Source: Leifsonia sp. EB41 (lineage in GTDB: Bacteria; Actinomycetota; Actinomycetes; Actinomycetales; Microbacteriaceae). Taken from it: 64,000 nucleotides of DNA. Both the position numbers and the translations under genes were made by a program. The notes beneath the pieces are model-generated. The model worked only from the letters and a program-made list of their open reading frames with translations. It did no database searches and was not told the origin of the DNA. Within the stretch, counting starts at the first letter, position 1, and every line of letters starts with the position of its first letter. The stretch is taken from positions 2,356,001-2,420,000 of the forward strand of contig NZ_JBGCCJ010000001.1 of NCBI RefSeq assembly GCF_041262565.1. Direction: 5' to 3'. Below, piece after piece: positions 46,751-54,742 of the stretch.

Positions 46751-48340
46751 TCAGCCCTCCAGGACCGCCATCGCCGCGTTGTGGCCGCCGAGCCCGCTCA
46801 CCGCGCCGCCGCGGCGCGCTCCCGAGCCGCAGAGCAGGATGCGCGGGTGCCGTGTCGCGACGCCCCAGCGCTCGGCCGGGGTGCGCAGGTCGTCGCCGTC
46901 CTCCGCGAACGGCCAGGACAGCGGTCCGTGGAAGATGTTGCCGCCCGGCATGTTGAGCGCGTGCTCGAGGTCGCGGGTGGTCTTCGTCTCGATGCACGGG
47001 TTGCCGTCGCCGTCGGTGAGCAGGAGGCTCTCGACCGGCTCGGCCAGCACCGAGTTCAGGGAGGCGAGCACGGCGTCCTGGAGCCGCTGGCGGGTGGCGT
47101 CGTTGTTGTCGTCGGTCAGCCAGCGGTCGGGGGTGTGCAGGCCGAACACCGTGATGGTGTGCGCGCCGCTCTCCGCGAGCTCGGGGTCCAGGATGCTCGG
47201 GTCCGCGAGCGTGTGGCAGTAGATCTCGCAGGGCAGGAGCTCCGGCATCACGCCGCGCAGCATCCCGTCGTGGGCGGACTCGAGCTGCGTGAGCGTCTCG
47301 TTGATGTGGAACGTGCCGCCGAACGCCGCGGCCGGGTCCACCGACTCGTCGCGCAGCCGCGGCAGCCGCTCCAGGAGGAGGTTGACCTTGACCTGGGCGC
47401 CCTCCGCGCGCGGACGGGGCGGGTCGGCGGTCTCGCCCAGGAGGCGGTCGAGCACATCCGGAGCGACGTTGACGAGCACGGTGCCGCCGTCCACCCGGCG
47501 CTCGTGGCCGTTGCGCGTGTAGGAGACGGTGCCGTCCGGGCTGATGGAGGTGACCTCCGCGCCCGTGACGATGCGCGCGCCTGCCTCGCGGGCGACGCGG
47601 GCCAGCTCGCCGGTCACCGAGCCCATGCCGCCGACCGGGACGTCCCACTCGCCGGTGCCCTGACCGATCACGTGGTAGAGGAAGCAGCGGTTCTGGGACA
47701 GGTCGGGGCTGTCGACGCTGGCGAACGTGCCGATCAGCGCGTCCGTCGCCGCGACGCCGCGCACGAGGTCGTTGCGGAGGCGGGACTCGATGAAGCCGCC
47801 GATCGGGCGCTCGATGAGCGCGTCCCAGAGCTCGTCGTCACCGACGAGGGCCTTCGCCTCGCTGCGGGTGAGCAGAGGCTCGGTGACCGTGGGCCAGAGC
47901 GCGCGGGCCACGGCGCCCGTGGACTCGTAGAAGCGGTCGAACGCCTCGGCGTCGTCGGCGGCGCCGATCCGGGCGAAGGACGCAGCGGTGGCCTCCGCAT
48001 CGGTGTTGTCGATGAGGAGGCCCGCGCCATCGGGGTCGCCGGGCACCGGCGTATAGGAGGAGTAGCGCCGCCGGGCCAGCCGGATGTCGAGGCCGAGGTC
48101 TTCGATGATCCGCTGCGGCAGCAGGCTGACCAGATAGGAGTAGCGCGACAGCCGGGCCTCCACGCCGGGGAACGCCTGGGCGCTCACGGCCGCGCCGCCG
48201 ACGTCGTCCAGTCGCTCGAGCAGGATGACGCTGCGTCCTGCTTTGGCGAGGTAGGCGGCGGCAGTGAGGCCGTTGTGCCCGCCGCCGACGATCACGACAT
48301 CGTGGCTCGCGGCTGCGGGAGAGGCTGCGGGGTCGGTCAT
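46751..48340 (-). CDS. FAD-dependent oxidoreductase, phytoene desaturase-like (PYROXD2-type)
   Basis: The 529-residue flavoprotein starts with DVVIVGGGHNGLTAAAYLAKAGRSVILLE, a Rossmann fold with the GHNG variant typical of this group, and continues with GRSVILLERLDDVGGAAV. The C-terminus has the second FAD contact ILLCGSGARRGGAVSGLGGHN. Relatives are the PYROXD2 and carotenoid-desaturase-like amine oxidases; the substrate is not known and there are no carotenoid genes nearby. TAGGCT ends 7 nt before its ATG and overlaps the LysR stop codon. The neighbouring LysR gene is in the same direction and could regulate it. Confidence 0.85.
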   Translation of the reverse strand: MTDPAASPAAASHDVVIVGGGHNGLTAAAYLAKAGRSVILLERLDDVGGAAVSAQAFPGVEARLSRYSYLVSLLPQRIIEDLGLDIRLARRRYSSYTPVPGDPDGAGLLIDNTDAEATAASFARIGAADDAEAFDRFYESTGAVARALWPTVTEPLLTRSEAKALVGDDELWDALIERPIGGFIESRLRNDLVRGVAATDALIGTFASVDSPDLSQNRCFLYHVIGQGTGEWDVPVGGMGSVTGELARVAREAGARIVTGAEVTSISPDGTVSYTRNGHERRVDGGTVLVNVAPDVLDRLLGETADPPRPRAEGAQVKVNLLLERLPRLRDESVDPAAAFGGTFHINETLTQLESAHDGMLRGVMPELLPCEIYCHTLADPSILDPELAESGAHTITVFGLHTPDRWLTDDNNDATRQRLQDAVLASLNSVLAEPVESLLLTDGDGNPCIETKTTRDLEHALNMPGGNIFHGPLSWPFAEDGDDLRTPAERWGVATRHPRILLCGSGARRGGAVSGLGGHNAAMAVLEG

Positions 48341-48347
48341 GGCTCAG

Positions 48348-48353
48348 AGCCTA
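48348..48353 (-). promoter_or_regulatory. -10 element of the PYROXD2-like gene, overlapping the lysR stop
   Basis: TAGGCT on the minus strand, then CTGAGCC, then ATG 48340: a 7-nt gap. Its TAG (48353-48351) is the LysR stop codon. Confidence 0.5.
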
Positions 48354-49256
48354 AGGGATGTGCTCCGGGGGCACCGCCTCGGCCAGCGCCCGGCGGGCGG
48401 CGACCACGCCGGGGGCCGACGCCGACGAGCGCCGCGCGGACGTGAAGATGGTGCGCCGGGGCGATCCGGGGAGGGGGAGGAGCGCCACTTCGGGCCGCGC
48501 GCCGGCCCAGACCAGGTCGGGGAGGAGGCCGACCGCGTTGCCCGACGCGACCAGCCGGATGTGCGTCACCAGGTCGGCGGTCTCGAACCGCACATCCGGC
48601 TCGAAGCCGGCGGCGCGGCAGAGCTGGACGGCCCAGGTGCGCGACACCGTCCCCTCCGGCTCCAGCACCCACGGGAGGTCGGCGGCGTGCGTGAGGGAGG
48701 TCGCGCGGATGCGCGCGGCGCGGTCGGCCGAGGTGGCGAGGTGGATGCCGTCGGCGGCCAGTGCGGTGCGGTCGAGGTCCGCGCGGAGCGGTCGGGTGCT
48801 GCCGGGGTACTGCTCGGCGACGGCGAGGTCGAAGTCACGTGCCGAGACGTCGAAGAGGCCCTGCTCGGGCTCCCGCTCGGTGACCTCCACCCGCAGTTCG
48901 GGGTAGTCGCGGGCGAGGGCCGCGACTGCCGCAGGGAGGATCGCGTGGGCGGCGGACTGGAAGACCGCGACTCGGACGACCCCGGCCACGGTCGCGGCGG
49001 AGCCGGCGACGGCGGCCTCCGCGGAGTCGAGGGCGTCGAGGATGGCGGCGGCGCGCTGGGCGAGCAACTCGCCCTGCGGCGTGAACTGCAGGCGGCGTCC
49101 GGACTTCACGAGGAGGACGGCGCCTGCCTCGTGCTCCAGCGTGGCGAGCTGCTGGGAGACGGAGGACGGGCTGTAGGAGAGGGCCGCCGCGACGCCGGCG
49201 ACGGTGCCGCGGATCCTCAGTTCGTGGAGGAGGCGGAGTCTGCGGATGTCGAGCAT
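48351..49256 (-). CDS. LysR-family transcriptional regulator
   Basis: The 301-residue protein has the N-terminal winged helix-turn-helix (LRLLHELRIRGTVAGVAAAL, then SYSPSSVSQQLATLEHEAG) and a type 2 periplasmic-binding-like effector domain. It is divergent from putA, so it may control proline use, its own gene, or the FAD oxidoreductase downstream. ATG 49256 gives MLDIRRL, the usual family start; ATG 49265 is three codons earlier. A dyad GAACGATATTGTTC lies 21 bp upstream of the ATG. Confidence 0.88.
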   Translation of the reverse strand: MLDIRRLRLLHELRIRGTVAGVAAALSYSPSSVSQQLATLEHEAGAVLLVKSGRRLQFTPQGELLAQRAAAILDALDSAEAAVAGSAATVAGVVRVAVFQSAAHAILPAAVAALARDYPELRVEVTEREPEQGLFDVSARDFDLAVAEQYPGSTRPLRADLDRTALAADGIHLATSADRAARIRATSLTHAADLPWVLEPEGTVSRTWAVQLCRAAGFEPDVRFETADLVTHIRLVASGNAVGLLPDLVWAGARPEVALLPLPGSPRRTIFTSARRSSASAPGVVAARRALAEAVPPEHIP

Positions 49257-49276
49257 GCCAACCATTCGGTCTAGGT

Positions 49277-49290
49277 GAACGATATTGTTC
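49277..49290. promoter_or_regulatory. Candidate LysR operator dyad
   Basis: GAACGATATTGTTC is a near-perfect dyad (GAAC, ATAT centre, GTTC). TTC-N9-GAA at 49265-49279 overlaps it. AT-rich in a GC-rich genome and placed in the lysR/putA divergent gap. Confidence 0.45.
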
Positions 49291-49331
49291 GGAAACGTTC
49301 GCTATTGCCGATGGTAAACCACGTCGAGAAT

Positions 49332-49367
49332 GTATCCACAGGCATCGGCGACTGCGACTTATCCACG
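49332..49367 (+). promoter_or_regulatory. Two DnaA-box-like nonamers upstream of putA
   Basis: GTATCCACA (49332-49340) and TTATCCACG (49359-49367), same orientation, 27 bp apart. Each is one mismatch from TTATCCACA. Chance occurrence cannot be excluded. Confidence 0.3.
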
Positions 49368-49405
49368 GATTCCCGGACATCGCGCATCGCCTCAGGAGCG
49401 AGGAA

Positions 49406-49411
49406 TACAGT
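49406..49411 (+). promoter_or_regulatory. -10 element pointing to ATG 49419 upstream of putA
   Basis: TACAGT, then CGTGGAC, then ATG 49419: a 7-nt gap, the leaderless pattern seen throughout the window. The ATG opens a GC3-biased frame that is out of phase with the PutA frame. Confidence 0.5.
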
Positions 49412-49504
49412 CGTGGACATGGTTGAAGACACGGACGACGCACGCACGCTGCGGACCGAGGCGCCGAGCGCGCCTGTGGCCGGCGCGCACGCTGCCGGCG
49501 AGGT

Positions 49505-52500
49505 GTGCCGCCCGCGCAACTGGCTCAGGAGGCCGTCGAGCTCGTCCGGCGCTGGCTCGCCGAGAGCGCCCGCAGCGGCCAGGCCGCACCGCGCGATCCC
49601 GCCGCCGAGCGACTGGCCGGCGTGCTGCGCGACCCGCGCGGGCTCGACTTCGCGGTCGGGTTCGTCGACGGTGTGGCACGGCCGCAGGACCTGTTCGTGG
49701 CCGGATACAACCTCCAGCGGGTCGCCAAGAAGATCCCGGCCTTCCTGCCCTGGTACATGCGCGCGGCCATCTGGCTCGGCGGAGTCTTCGGGCCGGTGCT
49801 GCCGTGGGTCGTCATCCCGATCGCGCGGCGCGTGCTGCGCAGCATGGTCGGGCACCTGGTGGTCGATGCGACGCCCGAAAAGCTCGGGCCGGCGATCGCG
49901 CACCTGCGCTCGCCGAGGGACCCGGAAGGGCACGGCGCGCGCCTCAACCTCAACCTGCTCGGCGAGGCCGTGCTGGGCGAGGAGGAGGCCGCTCGGCGGC
50001 TGGAGGGCACGCGTGCGCTCCTGTCCCGCGACGACGTGGACTATGTCTCCATCAAGGTGTCGTCCATCGCCTCCCAGCTCTCGATGTGGTCGTTCGACGA
50101 GACGGTCGACCGGGTCGTGGAGCGGCTCGTGCCGCTGTACGAGCTCGCCGCGGCCTCGCCGTCGCCCAAGTTCATCAACCTCGACATGGAGGAGTACCGC
50201 GACCTCGACCTCACGATCGCGGTCTTCGAGCGCATCCTCGGCCGCCCGGGGCTGCTCGGGCTGGAGGCGGGGATCGTCCTCCAGGCGTACCTCCCCGACG
50301 CGTTGGACGCACTCCAGGGGCTGACGGAGTGGGCCGCGCAGCGCCGCGCCCAGGGCGGCGCGCCCATCAAGGTTCGCGTCGTGAAGGGCGCGAACCTCGC
50401 GATGGAGCGCGTGGACGCAGCGATCCACGGCTGGCCGCTCGCGACCTACGGGAGCAAGCAGGCGACCGACACCAACTACAAGCGCGTCCTCGACTGGGCG
50501 CTGACCCCGGAGCACGCCGACGCCGTCAAGATCGGCGTCGCCGGGCACAACCTGTTCGACGTCGCGTACGCCTGGCTACTCGCCTCGCACCGCGGCGTGA
50601 CCGGCCGCATCGACTTCGAGATGCTTCTCGGCATGGCGACGGAGCAGGCGGAGGCCGTCAAGCGCACGGTCGGGCAGCTCCTGCTCTACACGCCCGTGGT
50701 GGACCCGGGCGAGTTCGATGTCGCGATCTCGTACCTCATCCGCCGGCTGGAAGAGAACGCGAGCCAGGAGAACTTCATGTCGGCCGTGTTCGAGCTGGGC
50801 TCGGACCGCGGGCTGTTCGACCGGGAGCGGGACCGCTTCCTGGCGTCGGTCGCCGAGCTGGCGGCGGACGCCTCGCCGCGCGGGGCGGCTCCGCTGCCCA
50901 ACCGGCAGCAGGACCGCTCGCGCGAGTGGGAGCAGGAGACGGCGGAGTCGTTCACGCGACCGCCTGCGGTGGACGCGGAGGCGTCGCTCGGCAGTGGCTC
51001 GGCAGCGCCGGAGGAGGGGCTCACCAGCGTCGTGCTGGGGCTGACCCGGGGGTCGGGTGGGGTCACGCTGGAGCCGCCCGCCGTCGCGGGCGCCGCTTCG
51101 ACCGGATTCCAGAACACCGCGGACACCGACCCGTCGCTCGCGGCGAACCGGGCGTGGGGGCGGCGCATCCTGGCCCGCTCGGCCACCAGCGACCTGGGCG
51201 TCAACACCATCGCGGCGGCGGAGGTCACGGACGCCGGTCACCTCGACCGCATCCTGACCGCCGTCCGCTCGTCGGGCGCCGCGTGGGGCACCCGGCCGGG
51301 CTCCGAGCGCGGAGCCGTCCTCGACCGGGCGGGGCACGCGCTGGAGGCCAACCGCGACCGCCTGATCGAGGTCATGGCGAGTGAGACGGGCAAGACGATC
51401 GCCGAGGCGGACGTCGAGGTGAGCGAGGCCGTCGACTTCGCGCACTACTACGCCTCGCTCGCGCGCGAGCTCGACGCGGTGCAGGGCGCGGTGTTCGTGC
51501 CCTCCGCGCTGACGGTCGTCACGCCACCGTGGAACTTCCCCGTCGCGATCGCCGCCGGCGGCGTGCTGGCGGCGCTCGCCGCGGGCAGCGGTGTCGTCAT
51601 CAAGCCGGCCCCGCAGGCACGTCGTGCCGCGGCCGTCATGGTCGAGGCGCTGTGGGAGGCCGGCATCCCGCAGGACCTGCTCGCGCTCGTCGACGTCGCG
51701 GAGAACGACCTCGGGCGGCGGCTCGTGGCGGACCCCCGCGTCGACCGCGTCATCCTGACCGGCTCGTATGAGACGGCCAAGCTGTTCCGTTCCTGGCGGC
51801 CGGAGCTCCCGCTGCTCGCCGAGACGAGCGGCAAGAACGCCATCATCGTCACGCCGAGCGCCGACTACGACCTCGCCGTGGCCGACATCGTGAAGAGCGC
51901 GTTCGGCCACGCCGGGCAGAAGTGCTCGGCGGCGAGCCTGGTCATCCTCGTCGGCTCCGCAGCGCGTTCCGAACGCTTCCGCAACCAGCTGGTGGACGCG
52001 ACGAAGAGCATGCGCGTCGGCTACCCGCAGGACCCGGTGAGCCAGATGGGGCCGCTGATCGAGCCCGCATCCGGCAAGCTGCTGCACGCGCTGACCACCC
52101 TCGGCGCCGACGAGGAATGGCTCGTCGAGCCGCGCCCCCTCGACGACACCGGCCGCCTGTGGTCACCGGGCATCCGCACCGGCGTGCAGCCGGGGACCTA
52201 CTTCCACCTCACCGAGTTCTTCGGCCCGGTGCTCGGGATCATGACCGCGAGCAGCCTCGAAGAGGCGATCCGGTACCAGAACGCGATCGAGTACGGCCTC
52301 ACCGCCGGCCTCCACTCGCTCGACTCCGACGAGCTGGCGCAGTGGCTCGAGACGGTGGAAGCGGGCAACCTCTACGTCAACCGCGGCATCACGGGTGCGA
52401 TCGTGCGGCGTCAGCCGTTCGGCGGCTGGAAGCGCTCGTCGGTCGGCGCCGGCACCAAGGCGGGCGGCCCCAACTACCTGCTCGGCCTCGGCTCCTGGCA

Positions 52501-53134
52501 GCCGGAGTCGGGCGCGTCCAGCTCCAGCCTCCACCTGCGCGGTCTGGAGCCCCGTGTCCAGGACCTGATCGAATCCGGGCAGTCATCGATGGACTACCCC
52601 GCGTTCGACCTCGTCCGCCGCTCGGCGCTCAGCGACGCGATCGCGGTGGCCACCGAGTACCACCAGGCGAAGGACGTCTCCGCGCTCGGGGTGGAGCGGG
52701 ACATCTTCCGCTACCGGCCGGTCCCGGTCGCCATCCGGCTCTCGGAGGGCAGCGGCCTGCCCGAGCTGCTGCGCGTGATGGCGGCGGCGACGGTCGCGCG
52801 GTCGGCGTTCACGGTGAGCACGAGCATCGCGCTGCCGCGCGGAACGCAGCAGCTCCTCAAGGCCCGTGAGGTGGAGGTCGTGGTCGAGACGGACGAGCAC
52901 TGGCTGTCGCGCGTGCGGGGCCGCCGTATCGCGGCCCACCGCATCCGCCTCATCGGCGGTGACCCGGTGGCGCTCGCGACGGCTCTCGGCGGGACGCCGG
53001 ACGTCGCTGTCCACAGCGGTGCGGTCACCCCGTCCGGGCGGATCGAGGTCCTGCCGTTCCTCCACGAGCAGGCCATCTCGATCACCAACCACCGCTTCGG
53101 CAACCCGACGACGTTCTCGGAAGGGGTGATCTAG
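49505..53134 (+). CDS. putA: Bifunctional proline dehydrogenase / glutamate-semialdehyde dehydrogenase PutA
   Basis: The 1209-codon open frame holds both steps from proline to glutamate. The FAD proline dehydrogenase barrel (about 60-400) shows INLDMEEYRDLDLT, VLQAYLPDALDAL and VRVVKGANLAMERVDA. The aldehyde dehydrogenase (about 540-1010) has VVTPPWNFPVAIAAGGVL, catalytic Glu in LLAETSGKNAIIV (about 773) and Cys in GHAGQKCSAASLV (about 807). A C-terminal ALDH-like extension of about 190 residues follows, as in longer PutA types. No DNA-binding domain is present. GTG 49505 opens the frame, but a leaderless promoter points to ATG 49419 in another frame (MVEDTDDARTLRTEAPSAPV), so the true product is probably 1238 residues with one base missing near 49503. 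Its 3' end overlaps the next gene by 4 nt. Confidence 0.9.
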   Translation: MPPAQLAQEAVELVRRWLAESARSGQAAPRDPAAERLAGVLRDPRGLDFAVGFVDGVARPQDLFVAGYNLQRVAKKIPAFLPWYMRAAIWLGGVFGPVLPWVVIPIARRVLRSMVGHLVVDATPEKLGPAIAHLRSPRDPEGHGARLNLNLLGEAVLGEEEAARRLEGTRALLSRDDVDYVSIKVSSIASQLSMWSFDETVDRVVERLVPLYELAAASPSPKFINLDMEEYRDLDLTIAVFERILGRPGLLGLEAGIVLQAYLPDALDALQGLTEWAAQRRAQGGAPIKVRVVKGANLAMERVDAAIHGWPLATYGSKQATDTNYKRVLDWALTPEHADAVKIGVAGHNLFDVAYAWLLASHRGVTGRIDFEMLLGMATEQAEAVKRTVGQLLLYTPVVDPGEFDVAISYLIRRLEENASQENFMSAVFELGSDRGLFDRERDRFLASVAELAADASPRGAAPLPNRQQDRSREWEQETAESFTRPPAVDAEASLGSGSAAPEEGLTSVVLGLTRGSGGVTLEPPAVAGAASTGFQNTADTDPSLAANRAWGRRILARSATSDLGVNTIAAAEVTDAGHLDRILTAVRSSGAAWGTRPGSERGAVLDRAGHALEANRDRLIEVMASETGKTIAEADVEVSEAVDFAHYYASLARELDAVQGAVFVPSALTVVTPPWNFPVAIAAGGVLAALAAGSGVVIKPAPQARRAAAVMVEALWEAGIPQDLLALVDVAENDLGRRLVADPRVDRVILTGSYETAKLFRSWRPELPLLAETSGKNAIIVTPSADYDLAVADIVKSAFGHAGQKCSAASLVILVGSAARSERFRNQLVDATKSMRVGYPQDPVSQMGPLIEPASGKLLHALTTLGADEEWLVEPRPLDDTGRLWSPGIRTGVQPGTYFHLTEFFGPVLGIMTASSLEEAIRYQNAIEYGLTAGLHSLDSDELAQWLETVEAGNLYVNRGITGAIVRRQPFGGWKRSSVGAGTKAGGPNYLLGLGSWQPESGASSSSLHLRGLEPRVQDLIESGQSSMDYPAFDLVRRSALSDAIAVATEYHQAKDVSALGVERDIFRYRPVPVAIRLSEGSGLPELLRVMAAATVARSAFTVSTSIALPRGTQQLLKAREVEVVVETDEHWLSRVRGRRIAAHRIRLIGGDPVALATALGGTPDVAVHSGAVTPSGRIEVLPFLHEQAISITNHRFGNPTTFSEGVI

Positions 53135-53487
53135 GGGGTTACCGGGCCGTCGGGCAGCTCCCACGAGTGCGACTGCGGCCAGCGCGCCGGGATGCTGCCG
53201 GTCGTGCGGCGATGGAGGTCGCCGTTATCGCTGACCCACACGTGCATGCGGCGGTAGACGGTCGGGTACGTCGAGCCGGTGAGGAAGCCCGCCGTGAGGA
53301 GGGCCGGGAGCCACACCAGTGGGTTGATCACTTCCAACGCCATGCGCCAGGGCGGCGGCATGACGAGATGGCGCAGCCACATCTCCTCGGCGCGCAGATC
53401 GCCGTCGAGATGCCAGTCGTCGTTCATGCGGCGCATCAGCTCCGTCCGAAGCTTCTGCTGCGCCATCGTGTGCATGGTGTCGATCAT
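53131..53487 (-). CDS. Small hypothetical protein with one or two membrane segments
   Basis: The 118-residue protein has a charged N-terminus (AQQKLRTELMRRMNDDWHLD), a hydrophobic stretch (VINPLVWLPALLTAGFLTG, about 54-72), and a C-terminal beta-like part (MHVWVSDNGDLHRRTTG). It overlaps the putA stop by 4 nt, tail to tail. GC3 bias supports coding. I recognise no family. Confidence 0.55.
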   Translation of the reverse strand: MIDTMHTMAQQKLRTELMRRMNDDWHLDGDLRAEEMWLRHLVMPPPWRMALEVINPLVWLPALLTAGFLTGSTYPTVYRRMHVWVSDNGDLHRRTTGSIPARWPQSHSWELPDGPVTP

Positions 53488-53523
53488 GCCGTAACCGGCG
53501 ATCGGAACCGCTGAAGCGACGCG

Positions 53524-53799
53524 CTACTCCTCCTCTTCCTCCAGCTCGAGGAGTTCGTCGGCGGCGTCGCGGTTGCCGAGAGCCGCCAGCCGGCGCAGCT
53601 CGTCGAGATCGCCGCGCTCGGCGGCGAGTTCGACCAGGGCATCCTCGGCGTCGGAGCTGCCGGCGTCGGCGAGTCGCCGCAGGAGGGCGAGGTCCTCGGC
53701 CTCGATGGCGGCCTCGACGGCGAGGGCGACGGCGTCCGGATCGGACGGCAGCGGGACGTCGGTCGGCGGGCCGGGGTCCGGCGGGGGTGTGGCGGGCAT
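53524..53799 (-). CDS. Small acidic hypothetical protein
   Basis: The 91-residue protein has a Pro-rich head (MPATPPPDPGPPTDVPLP), two helical repeats of the type AIEAEDLALLRRLADAGSSD and AAERGDLDELRRLAALGNRD resembling Sel1/ankyrin-like helices, and an acidic tail ending EEEEE. ATG 53799 with AGGAG 6 nt upstream is the start; the frame continues upstream without coding signal. Divergent from the aldo/keto reductase gene. Function unknown. Confidence 0.6.
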   Translation of the reverse strand: MPATPPPDPGPPTDVPLPSDPDAVALAVEAAIEAEDLALLRRLADAGSSDAEDALVELAAERGDLDELRRLAALGNRDAADELLELEEEEE

Positions 53800-53835
53800 G
53801 GCACTCCTTCCGATGAGCGCCACCTTACCCGGGGC

Positions 53836-53841
53836 TACGCT
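53836..53841 (+). promoter_or_regulatory. -10 element of the aldo/keto reductase gene
   Basis: TACGCT, then GAGGCGC, then ATG 53849: a 7-nt gap. Confidence 0.5.
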
Positions 53842-53848
53842 GAGGCGC

Positions 53849-54697
53849 ATGACCGAGAACCCGCCCACAGCCGCCGTGCCCGCGATCCCCCTCAACGCCG
53901 GGACCAGCATCCCGCAGCTCGGCCTCGGGACCTGGCCGCTCGACGACGCGGAGGTCGAGCGCGCCGTCGTCGCGGCGGCCGGGCTCGGCTACCGCCACGT
54001 CGACACCGCGGCCAAGTACGGCAACGAGACCGGCGTCGGCCGGGGCGTGCGCGGCAGCGGGCTCGACCGCGAGGAATGGTTCGTCACGACCAAGCTCGAC
54101 GGCGGCTACCAGGGCGACGACCGCGCCGTCGCCGGGCTCGACGCGAGCCTCGGACGGCTCGGACTCGACTACGTCGACCTCCTGCTCATCCACTGGCCGC
54201 TGCCCGGACGCGACCGGTACGTGTCCACCTGGGAGACCTTCATCCGGCTCCAGGAGAGCGGCAAGGCGCGCGCGATCGGCGTCTCCAACTTCAAGCCCGG
54301 CCACATCGACCGGCTCATCGCCGAGACCGGGGTGACGCCCGCGGTCAACCAGATCCAGCTCAGCCCGGCCATCCCGCGCCGCGAGCAGCGCGCGTACGGG
54401 TCAGAGCACGGCATCGTCACCGAGTCGTGGAGCCCGATCGGCGGCTCCGGCGACCTGCTCGCGGCGCCGGTGCTCGCGGAGGTCGCGGCGAAGCACGACC
54501 GCACTGTGGGGCAGATCGTGCTCCGCTGGCATGTCCAGAACGGCCTCGTCGCCATCCCGAAGTCGCGCAACCCCGAGCGGATGGCGGAGAACCTCGCGGT
54601 CTTCGACTTCGAACTCGACGCGGACGACATCGCGGCGATCGACAGCCTGGACGAGGGGCCGGACGCGGGAGTGGACTCCGACCACACCGGGCACTGA
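53849..54697 (+). CDS. Aldo/keto reductase
   Basis: The 282-residue TIM-barrel oxidoreductase of the AKR family (AKR5-like) has IPQLGLGTWPLDD, GYRHVDTAAKYGNETGVGRG with the catalytic Asp and Tyr, WFVTTKLDGGY with the catalytic Lys, LIHWPLPG with the His, and the NADPH-binding IPKSRNPERMAENL. It reduces aldehydes or ketones such as 2,5-diketogluconate or methylglyoxal; substrate unknown. Confidence 0.9.
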   Translation: MTENPPTAAVPAIPLNAGTSIPQLGLGTWPLDDAEVERAVVAAAGLGYRHVDTAAKYGNETGVGRGVRGSGLDREEWFVTTKLDGGYQGDDRAVAGLDASLGRLGLDYVDLLLIHWPLPGRDRYVSTWETFIRLQESGKARAIGVSNFKPGHIDRLIAETGVTPAVNQIQLSPAIPRREQRAYGSEHGIVTESWSPIGGSGDLLAAPVLAEVAAKHDRTVGQIVLRWHVQNGLVAIPKSRNPERMAENLAVFDFELDADDIAAIDSLDEGPDAGVDSDHTGH

Positions 54698-54742
54698 CGC
54701 GGCGGCACTTCTGCGCGCCCGTCGACCCGCGTCAGTCCCGCG

